Source: JBBTQX01 sp038064955 (GTDB taxonomy: Bacteria; Patescibacteriota; Minisyncoccia; UBA6257; GWB1-50-10). From it: DNA of 31,220 nucleotides. The notes under the pieces are model-generated. The model did no database searches, was not told where the DNA came from, and saw only the letters and a list, made by a program, of their open reading frames with translations. The DNA lies in contig JBBTRY010000035.1 of NCBI GenBank assembly GCA_038064955.1, positions 1 to 31,220 of the forward strand, given 5' to 3'. The stretch's first letter is position 1; each line of letters opens with the position of its first letter. The position numbers and the translations under genes are program-made. Of this stretch, positions 23,435 to 29,941 are shown piece by piece.

Positions 23435-24217
23435 TTAAATCAAAAATGTTAACATACCCAGAATAATGACGATTACCGCGCCCCACAAATGGAACTTCCT
23501 GATATTATTCTTGCGCCATTCCTGGATTTTGTCTAAGACCGCCCGGTTGCTCGCCCCGAGAAGTATCAAAACCAGCGGCAGAACGAAAATCAGGTTGTAG
23601 AAGACGAGATAGCCGAGACCGTTCCAATACGTGCCGGTGTCGTGCAATAACCCCAAAATCAGAAGATAGGGGCCGCCGGTGCAAGGAAACTCGCAAAGCC
23701 CCACGAGCGCTCCAAGAAGGAATGCCGTCGGAATGGAGGCTCTTTCCATCAAACCCGCGATTGTTCCGTGGCTCAAGGTCGGAATCGCGAGTCTTACGGG
23801 AAAAGACGGGAAAAATTCGTTGATGATGCCGATAAAACCGAGAAGAATCAGGAGCGTCGCGCCGACCTTCGCCATAAAATGAGGAACGGCGAAGACGTGG
23901 AGCGCCTGAAGGATTCCTAGTCCGATCAGAAGGTAAGCGATGAATATCCCGAAAATGTAGACCCCGCCGATTTTCAGGATACTGGAACGCATCTTCCCTA
24001 AGCTGAAGAGAAACGCGATTGTAAGGAGTAGGACGGAGAAAGCGCAGGGATTGATGCTGTCCACCGCCGCCGCGACGACGACGAGCGGCGCGAGGAACTT
24101 TCCTTCTCCGCTCCACTGCCACAAAAACGGCGCAATGCCGGGAGAAAGCTTCAAGAAAGCCACGAGCGCTCCAAAAGCCGCGATTGCTAAAATTATTCCC
24201 AAAAATTTCTTGTTCAT
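23435..24217 (-). CDS. CcdA-like thiol-disulfide transporter
   Basis: A 260-aa protein with about seven TM helices. It carries the two Cys motifs of the CcdA/DsbD-beta fold: SINPCAFSV (C58) and LCEFPCTGGPY (C175, C179). CcdA moves reducing power from cytoplasmic thioredoxin to exported thiol proteins. The thioredoxin-like and DUF1573 genes of the same run are likely partners. It follows DUF1573 by 4 nt. An N-terminal TM plus linker precedes the core. Confidence 0.88.
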   Translation of the reverse strand: MNKKFLGIILAIAAFGALVAFLKLSPGIAPFLWQWSGEGKFLAPLVVVAAAVDSINPCAFSVLLLTIAFLFSLGKMRSSILKIGGVYIFGIFIAYLLIGLGILQALHVFAVPHFMAKVGATLLILLGFIGIINEFFPSFPVRLAIPTLSHGTIAGLMERASIPTAFLLGALVGLCEFPCTGGPYLLILGLLHDTGTYWNGLGYLVFYNLIFVLPLVLILLGASNRAVLDKIQEWRKNNIRKFHLWGAVIVIILGMLTFLI

Positions 24218-24221
24218 AATT

Positions 24222-24725
24222 TTAAGGCCTTACGACTGCCTTTATTCCGAACTCCTTCGCTTCATCGCCGGATTCAAGCCAAGCCAGCCGGTCAACTGGG
24301 CCCACGCCCGCCGGACCGTGCGCCGCCGGATCGAAAACCACTCTCACTACCGCCTTTTCACCCGCTTTCAGTTTACGGCCCAATCCGGGCACGAATCCGT
24401 GTCCCGGCATTCCGAATGGACCGGATTCTTCGCCATCCGAGGTGAAGTACGCGTTTGTGCACATGCAGGAAGTGAAAAGTTTTTCGAACGCGATTGTCGA
24501 GGACGAATCGTTCGTTATCTCGAAATCGTGGGAAACCTTCCCGGCCGCCATGCTAATCTCGCCGAAATCGAAATTCGTTTCAAACGCGCTAATGTCGGCA
24601 ATCGAGCTCAGTGATGCAATCTTGTCCGACGTTTTTTCCTTTTGGGAATCGGGGTATGAGACGGCAATAAGAGCTATAGCCGCCAAAAGTCCGACCCCCA
24701 ACCAAATGCTTATTTTCTTGTTCAT
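24222..24725 (-). CDS. DUF1573-family exported protein
   Basis: A 167-aa protein with an N-terminal TM/signal anchor (about 6-24). It has a beta-sandwich domain typical of DUF1573: FDFGEISMAAGKVSHDFEITN, then FTSCMCTNA with C87 and C89, and RKLKAGEKAVVRVVFDPAAHGP. The Cys pair is consistent with an extracytoplasmic redox or metal-related role. It heads a four-gene run with CcdA, the unknown helical protein and the Trx-like protein. No clear promoter is seen in the short gap after the upstream terminator. Confidence 0.85.
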   Translation of the reverse strand: MNKKISIWLGVGLLAAIALIAVSYPDSQKEKTSDKIASLSSIADISAFETNFDFGEISMAAGKVSHDFEITNDSSSTIAFEKLFTSCMCTNAYFTSDGEESGPFGMPGHGFVPGLGRKLKAGEKAVVRVVFDPAAHGPAGVGPVDRLAWLESGDEAKEFGIKAVVRP

Positions 24726-24744
24726 AGATTTAATTTAATGCGAC

Positions 24745-24765
24745 AAAAAATCCCTTTTGGGGATT
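24745..24765 (-). terminator. Intrinsic terminator after the small Cys membrane protein
   Basis: The stem AATCCC/GGGATT (24749-24754, 24760-24765) with a 5-nt loop is followed on the minus strand by T residues (24745-24748). It lies between the gene ending at 24803 and the DUF1573 start. The stem is short, so readthrough into the redox run is possible. Confidence 0.6.
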
Positions 24766-24802
24766 GGAGGCGCGAAATCCGATTACTCGACAGTAATTCG
24801 AA

Positions 24803-25219
24803 TCAAGCGCCTATTGCGAAAGCGGGAGAACGCTCCAAGCCGGCGAACCACGAAATCATTTTCGGTCCGGAGTCGGCGACCCTGTCCTCATAATTTTTCC
24901 TGAAATAAGTCTGGCTTAGGATTTTATTCTTTCCAATCTCCGAAAAAATCAAAGCCAAAGAAAAAGCTGAAAGAAGGGCGGAGAAGAGAAACAGCGGCGA
25001 AACGTCCAAAAAGCCCGACTGGCTCAAGTTCTGGATATTTTTGAAGTGGAAAGCCGCGAAAGCGAAGACGCCGTCTTTCACAGGGCAGGGCGTGCCCTGG
25101 GTGGCATCGGCGAAACAATTATTGCCCATCGCGCCATGCATCTCGCTCAAACCGACAAAGCCGAAAACGCTGATTGAAATCAGTGCTATTAAAACTATAT
25201 TGGCGAAAACGGTTTTCAT
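24803..25219 (-). CDS. Unknown small membrane protein with exported Cys pair
   Basis: A 138-aa protein with a first TM helix (about 4-24), a short exported loop, a second TM helix (about 73-95), and a basic C-terminal tail. The loop holds C35 and C45 (NNCFADATQGTPCPVKDG), with M27, H28 and M31 just before. These residues suggest metal or disulfide chemistry next to the redox and copper genes. I take the ATG at 25219. An earlier ATG at 25255 would add 12 residues but precede the likely -10 box at 25228-25233. The family is not recognised. Confidence 0.6.
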   Translation of the reverse strand: MKTVFANIVLIALISISVFGFVGLSEMHGAMGNNCFADATQGTPCPVKDGVFAFAAFHFKNIQNLSQSGFLDVSPLFLFSALLSAFSLALIFSEIGKNKILSQTYFRKNYEDRVADSGPKMISWFAGLERSPAFAIGA

Positions 25220-25513
25220 TCGGTTATATAATATCAATTTCTCCCATAAAAGCAAACCCTGCTCCTAGATTAATCCCGGCGTTTGCCAAAATGGGTATTG
25301 TCTAGTTCCAAGGCTTAAGAAAAAATTAATTCTCTGTCGCATCGGAAAATTTGACACCCCTGGTAAGGATTATTTGATCCGGAATCTAGTGTGAGCAGGA
25401 TCACTATTAATTATACCCCTACCCTAAAAACTACAAACCGGCCTCTGTGCACAAAAGTTTGACAGGAATAAGAATAAATGATGACCAGTCGGAATGTTAA
25501 GCTTTCTCCTTGA
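25220..25513. other. Intergenic region with candidate promoters
   Basis: About 290 bp without a convincing gene on either strand. Two minus-strand promoter candidates are seen. One is TTGCTT (25250-25255), 16 bp, TATTAT (25228-25233), which would give a leaderless start at 25219. The other is TTTGTA (25432-25437), 16 bp, TATAAT (25410-25415), which would give a leader of about 190 nt. Next to the latter is an imperfect palindrome TAGTG…CACTA (about 25387-25407). No tRNA or terminator was found. Confidence 0.45.
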
Positions 25514-26110
25514 TTATTCGAGGACCCCGTTCAAATCGACATCATAAAGAATCGCTTCGTTCACAAGCTTATAATTCAAGAGTTCTTCCGACTTGAACCA
25601 GAGCGCGATTTCCTTTTCAGCGTCATCTTTCGTGCCGGAGCAATGGACCAGATTCCGCACCGCGCGCTTGTCGGCATCCGACAACTCGTAGGAATCAATG
25701 GTAAAATCTCCCCGAATCGTTCCGAGCTCGGAGGTCAGCGGCTCCGTGCCGCCCGTGATTTTCTTCACAATGCCCACCGCGTGCACGCCTTGCCAAACCA
25801 TCGCGATGACGGGACCCGAGGTCATAAATTTCACGAGATTATTTAAAACTATCTCCGTTATCTTCAGCGGGTCTTCCGACGGCGGTGTCTTCCCTTTCTT
25901 TTTATATGATTCGATTGTTTTCGTGCCAGTCTTCACAAACCACTCCGGGTCGACAGTATAATGCTTCCGGATAAATTCTTCATTCGGCACCGTCATCTTC
26001 AAACCAACCAATTTCAAGCCGCTCCGCTCATAGCGCTTGATTATCTCGCCGATAAGGCTCCGCTGGATGCCGTCGGGCTTTATTACCACCAATGATCTTT
26101 CTTTTTTCAT
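25514..26110 (-). CDS. ndk: Nucleoside diphosphate kinase, long form
   Basis: Transfers phosphate between nucleoside tri- and diphosphates. The 198-aa protein has VVIKPDGIQRSLIGEII (K11), TSGPVIAMVWQG, GTIRGDF, and the catalytic His in RNLVHCSGTKDDAEKEI (H156). It is longer than the usual 140 aa. An insertion at about 57-88 (FVKTGTKTIESYKKKGKTPP…) and a C-terminal tail of about 25 residues account for the difference. It starts 1 nt after aspS. Confidence 0.95.
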   Translation of the reverse strand: MKKERSLVVIKPDGIQRSLIGEIIKRYERSGLKLVGLKMTVPNEEFIRKHYTVDPEWFVKTGTKTIESYKKKGKTPPSEDPLKITEIVLNNLVKFMTSGPVIAMVWQGVHAVGIVKKITGGTEPLTSELGTIRGDFTIDSYELSDADKRAVRNLVHCSGTKDDAEKEIALWFKSEELLNYKLVNEAILYDVDLNGVLE

Positions 26111-26111
26111 A

Positions 26112-27566
26112 TTATTTCTTTTTATCTATTTTAATGCGGAGTTCTTTCAGCTGTTCCTCCGAAACGTCCGACGGCCCATCCATCATCAAATCCCTTCCGT
26201 CGCCGGTTTTCGGGAACGCAATAACTTCCCGGATGTTCGGCTCGTTTTCCAATATCATCGCGAAGCGGTCCAGCCCCCAGGCAATGCCGCCGTGCGGCGG
26301 CGCGCCGAAACCCAAAGCTTCGAGCATATGCCCGAAATTGCTTTTTATCCTAGCCGATTCGAATCCCATTATTTCGAAAACTTTTTCGAGTGCCTCGGGC
26401 TTATGGTTCCGGATGCTTCCCCCGCCGATCTCCCAGCCATTCAGCACGATATCATACTGCGTGGTCAGAATTTCCGGAATGTTCTTTTTATCCATCAAAT
26501 CTTTCATGAATTCCGGCTTCGGCGCGGAAAAAGGATTATGAGTAAATGTCCAAACATCTTTAGATGTTTGTGGTGAGTTTATCGAACCACTATATCGCCC
26601 TTCGACACGTTCGAAAAACGGAAAGTCTATCACCCAGCAAAAAGCCAGTAAATTCGGGTCTTCTTTGCCTGCCTGCGCAGGCAGGTCTTTTCGGAGATCC
26701 GGCCTATCCGTGCCGTATTTCTCCTTCGCCTCCTTGTAGGATATGCGCGGAAAAGGGATTTCCTGGATTTTTTTGTCGGGATAAAGTTTCCCCACCAATT
26801 CAATCAGCAATTTTTCGTTCAGCTCCATCACGTCTTCGCGCTCCACGAAGCTCATTTCCAAATCCAATTGAGTGAACTCCGGCTGGCGGTCGCCGCGGGT
26901 ATCTTCGTCGCGGAAACAACGCGCAATCTGGAAGTAGCGTTCGAGCCCGGCCACCATTAATAACTGCTTGTATTGCTGGGGCGATTGCGGCAAAGCGTAG
27001 AATTTGCCCTCGTAAAGCCGGGAAGGAACGAGATAATCCCGCGCGCCTTCCGGCGTGGACTTGGTTAAAATCGGCGTCTCCACTTCCGCAAATTCTTCCT
27101 TATCCAAATAGTCGCGGATGAACTTTATTATCTTATGGCGATGGCGGATATTTTTTTGGAGCCGGGAGCGCCGCAAATCCAGGTAGCGGTATTTCATTCT
27201 CGTTTCCTCGCCTATCTCGCGGCCGTCGCTCGTGACATCGAAGGGCGGGGTTTTGGCTTCGGCCAAAATTTCCAAATTCTCCGCCGGCACTTCGTGGTAG
27301 CCGCTCGGAATCTTCGGATTTTCCATTCCCGCCGGGCGCTTCCCCACCTTGCCTTTTATTTTTACCACCCACTCCGAACGCAAAGTTTCCGCCTTCGCGT
27401 GAAGTTCTTTGTCTTTGGGAATGAAAACTACCTGGACAACGCCGCTTCGGTCCCGCAAATCTATGAAAATTAATTTTCCGTGGTCGCGCCGGACATCCAC
27501 CCAACCTGTGAGTTCCACCTCCTGGCCTTCTTTCGAAGCGATGTCTTTGGCTAAAGTCCTCATCAT
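26112..27566 (-). CDS. aspS: Aspartyl-tRNA synthetase with two in-frame repeat insertions
   Basis: A 484-aa class IIb synthetase with an N-terminal OB-fold anticodon domain (1-110) and a catalytic domain. Key motifs are CFRDEDTRGDRQPEFTQLDLEMSF (motif 2) and GIAWGLDRFAMIL (motif 3). At 484 aa it is much shorter than the usual bacterial form of about 590, and the GAD insertion domain is missing. Two short segments look foreign: LPAQAG (295-300), encoded by an 18-bp palindrome, and about 14 residues (325-338) before WTFTHNPFSAP, encoded by a 40-bp structured repeat. Aspartate versus Asp/Asn specificity cannot be judged here. Two adjacent ATGs are possible starts. It follows the metallo-hydrolase by 7 nt. 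Confidence 0.96.
   Translation of the reverse strand: MMRTLAKDIASKEGQEVELTGWVDVRRDHGKLIFIDLRDRSGVVQVVFIPKDKELHAKAETLRSEWVVKIKGKVGKRPAGMENPKIPSGYHEVPAENLEILAEAKTPPFDVTSDGREIGEETRMKYRYLDLRRSRLQKNIRHRHKIIKFIRDYLDKEEFAEVETPILTKSTPEGARDYLVPSRLYEGKFYALPQSPQQYKQLLMVAGLERYFQIARCFRDEDTRGDRQPEFTQLDLEMSFVEREDVMELNEKLLIELVGKLYPDKKIQEIPFPRISYKEAKEKYGTDRPDLRKDLPAQAGKEDPNLLAFCWVIDFPFFERVEGRYSGSINSPQTSKDVWTFTHNPFSAPKPEFMKDLMDKKNIPEILTTQYDIVLNGWEIGGGSIRNHKPEALEKVFEIMGFESARIKSNFGHMLEALGFGAPPHGGIAWGLDRFAMILENEPNIREVIAFPKTGDGRDLMMDGPSDVSEEQLKELRIKIDKKK
26551..26590. repeat. Structured repeat inserted in aspS
   Basis: It consists of the perfect palindrome CAAACATCT-TT-AGATGTTTG (26551-26570) followed by the hairpin GTGGT…ACCAC (26570-26574 with 26586-26590). 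It coincides with codons 325-338, an extra 14 residues (42 nt) in a region where AspRS normally runs straight into the T-F-x-H-N-P-F motif. The insertion keeps the frame. Confidence 0.7.
26668..26685. repeat. Intragenic 18-bp palindrome, copy 1 (aspS)
   Basis: CCTGCCTGC|GCAGGCAGG is a perfect palindrome. It is read on the minus strand as LPAQAG (residues 295-300 of AspRS). The same unit occurs twice in comEC and twice in mnmA. Confidence 0.9.
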
Positions 27567-27573
27567 TACGGAA

Positions 27574-28461
27574 TTATTTTATCACAAAAAACCTTAATAT
27601 GTCATCCGCGACCTCGAATTTTATCAAACCGTCCCGGTCGGTGCGGAAGATTCGCGCGCCGACGTCCGCAAGCCGATTCAAAACCTCTTGTGTCGGATGG
27701 CCGTAGGAATTCTTTCCTACTTCTATAACCGCGGCTTTCGGCCTTATCGCCTCCAAAAAACTCGCCGACGAAGAAAACTTGGAACCGTGATGACCGACTT
27801 TCAAAATATCCACCCCATTCGCCAAATCCGCCATTATTTTATTTTCCGTTTTCTCACCCATATCGCCGGTGAAAAGCGCGCGGGTATTTTTGCTTTCCAA
27901 TCCGAACACCAGTGCGGTTTCGTTCAAACTCTCTCCCGAAGCAACGGTATTTTCCGGAGGCCAAAGCACTTTTATATCGCTTATGCCATATAGAATAGCG
28001 TCCCCTGCCGCGAGCGATATAAGCGAAATGTTCTTATCTTTTATCATTTTCATCAGCCCTTTCGCCGCCGAGGTATTTTTCGGCACGCCATTCCAGATGA
28101 ATACGCCGACGCGATACCGCTTCAATACCTCTATCAAGCCGCCAAAATGATCCAGTTCGGCATGGCTCAACGCGACGATATCGATATAACGGTCGCGCGG
28201 AGACAATATTTTATCCAAATTCTTGAGCACAAGCGCGTCCGGAGGCCCGCCGTCAACAAGCACCTTTACTCCGCCCGGAAGGGATAATAGCTCGCTGTCC
28301 CCCTGTCCTACCGGCAGAAAATAAAGCGATAATTTATCTTTCTCCAAGACATCGGCTCCGATTTGCCGAAAAACCAGAATATCCAGAATAAAGAACAGAG
28401 CCAGCCAGAAAACGATTTTCCCGAAATTATTCTCGATGAGTTTACGGACGAATTCTTTCAT
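27574..28461 (-). CDS. ComEC-type metallo-beta-lactamase-fold hydrolase
   Basis: A 295-aa protein with one TM helix (about 15-33) and an exported metallo-beta-lactamase domain. Motifs are FLPVGQGDSELL, VDGG, SHAELDH (H100, D104, H105), LFTGDM and VGHHGSKFSSS. It matches the C-terminal domain normally fused to ComEC, which processes DNA during uptake. ComEC usually has HxDxDH; here the first Asp is Glu (H-A-E-L-D-H). It begins 20 nt before the comEC stop, so the two halves of ComEC are split into overlapping genes. Confidence 0.9.
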   Translation of the reverse strand: MKEFVRKLIENNFGKIVFWLALFFILDILVFRQIGADVLEKDKLSLYFLPVGQGDSELLSLPGGVKVLVDGGPPDALVLKNLDKILSPRDRYIDIVALSHAELDHFGGLIEVLKRYRVGVFIWNGVPKNTSAAKGLMKMIKDKNISLISLAAGDAILYGISDIKVLWPPENTVASGESLNETALVFGLESKNTRALFTGDMGEKTENKIMADLANGVDILKVGHHGSKFSSSASFLEAIRPKAAVIEVGKNSYGHPTQEVLNRLADVGARIFRTDRDGLIKFEVADDILRFFVIK

Positions 28462-29941
28462 TGTTCAATCTGTTTTTTTTCGACATTTTTACGATAAAAA
28501 TCGCGATTACAAGGTAGTAAATAATGATGAGTATCCAACTTAACGACATATTCAGGGACAGATTGAAATTGCCGAAGAATTCTATCAGTCCCGTCTCGAT
28601 TTTTAATAGCGGCCAGACAAACCAGCCGCCGATGAGCGCGAGATAATGCGAGATGCCGGAGAAAACGGCGACGGCAAAACCTAACATCATTGTATATGGA
28701 ATGAATTCCAAAATCAGCACGTTCGAAACGAGCGAAATCGGCGAAAAATTGCCGAAACTTTGGATTAATATCGGTGCGACCAAGAGTTGAGCGGAGCTCG
28801 TCATCAGAAGATTTTCCCGCCAAGAGAAAGTTCCTTTTTCCCCGCCGATCGGCAAATTGAAAAAATCCTCAAGTGCCGGCTTCAGATACACGATGCCGAT
28901 AAGGGCCAGGAACGAAAGTTCAAAACCGGCGTCGAAGACCAATACCTTGGGATTTATGAGCACCATCAAGAGTCCCGCGAGTGTTATGGCATTCCGCGGA
29001 TTGAAGATGCGTCCGCTCTCGGTCGCGATAACGACGAGCGCGCCCATAATCGCCGCCCGCACGACCGATGCCTCCGCTCCGGTCATAAGCACGAAAGCGA
29101 CAAGGAAAATGAAGGCGACAATAAAAGCGATCCTTCTTTTCAAGAATGAAGTGAGTAAAGCCATTGTCGCCACGATGACAATTGAAACATTGTAACCCGA
29201 AAGCGCGACCAGATGCGTCGTGCCGCTCGTCTGCAGGGCTTCCTTGAATTCGGGAGAAAAATCGCTCCGTTCGCCTAAAGTCAGGCCGGAAAGAAAAGCC
29301 GCTTCCTCGGCCGGCAATATTTCTCCGAATCTATCCACGATGGAATTTTTGAGATTGAACAAGAAAGATTTAAAAGGCGCGCCTTTATTTTCCGCGATTA
29401 AATTTACTTCGGGATATGAAACAACTCCGCTTATCCCCTCCTTCGCGAGATATTGGGCATAGCCTGCCTGCGCAGGCAGGCCTGCCTGCTCAGGCAGGCC
29501 CTCCGATTCTGGTTTTTTGATTGCGCCATTCACCGAAATCAAGTCGCCATAATGGAATTCGGGATAACGCTCGGCTTTCACAAGTATCTTTACTTCGGCG
29601 CCGGAAAGTTTCGTCCGGACGTAAAGAGACTGGGAACTCCCCCGCGGAGCGGGATTATTCACGATCAATCCCTGAAAATTGAGCGTTTCGCCTTTCGGAA
29701 AGTATTTTTCGGCAAAATTCCTGTCGGCGGCGGCCGAATAAAGCGCGCCAATGGCTATAAAGGCCGAAAGTCCCGCAATCCAAAAAAACCGCCGATTTTT
29801 CTTCCAAAATCCGAATAAAACAAAAACGGCCGCTAAGGCCGCCGTTATTATCAAAATCCAAAAATTGAGCTTCAGACTCTCCAGCCCTACTCCAGCCAGG
29901 AAGAATACCGAACCGAAAAAGAAAATATTATACGGCTCCAC
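28442..29941 (-). CDS. comEC: ComEC/Rec2 DNA-uptake channel, membrane part
   Basis: A 499-aa membrane protein that should form the inner-membrane channel for transforming DNA. N-terminal TM helices (about 5-70) and an OB-like exported domain (about 80-190, with QGLIVNNPAPRGSSQSLYV) are followed by the competence domain (about 195-485). The latter has GLTLGERSDFSPEF, SGTTHLVALSGYNVSIV and ASVVRAAIMG. A segment GLPEQAGLPAQAG (148-160), directly before YAQYLAKEGISGVV, is encoded by two tandem palindromes and is absent from the usual pattern. The GTG start overlaps the mnmA stop by 1 nt (TAGTG). The hydrolase domain is the next gene. Confidence 0.94.
   Translation of the reverse strand: MEPYNIFFFGSVFFLAGVGLESLKLNFWILIITAALAAVFVLFGFWKKNRRFFWIAGLSAFIAIGALYSAAADRNFAEKYFPKGETLNFQGLIVNNPAPRGSSQSLYVRTKLSGAEVKILVKAERYPEFHYGDLISVNGAIKKPESEGLPEQAGLPAQAGYAQYLAKEGISGVVSYPEVNLIAENKGAPFKSFLFNLKNSIVDRFGEILPAEEAAFLSGLTLGERSDFSPEFKEALQTSGTTHLVALSGYNVSIVIVATMALLTSFLKRRIAFIVAFIFLVAFVLMTGAEASVVRAAIMGALVVIATESGRIFNPRNAITLAGLLMVLINPKVLVFDAGFELSFLALIGIVYLKPALEDFFNLPIGGEKGTFSWRENLLMTSSAQLLVAPILIQSFGNFSPISLVSNVLILEFIPYTMMLGFAVAVFSGISHYLALIGGWFVWPLLKIETGLIEFFGNFNLSLNMSLSWILIIIYYLVIAIFIVKMSKKNRLNNERIRP
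29462..29499. repeat. Tandem intragenic palindromes, copies 2-3 (comEC)
   Basis: GCCTGCCTGCGCAGGCAGGC (29462-29481) is followed, with a 2-bp overlap, by a second copy with one central change, CG to CT (29480-29499). Minus-strand reading gives GLPEQAGLPAQAG, residues 148-160 of ComEC. Confidence 0.9.

Noticed and set aside
25351..25464. Two plus-strand TTGACA boxes (25351-25356, 25459-25464) as promoters
   Set aside because: Neither has a reasonable -10 box at 16-18 bp, and no plus-strand gene follows.
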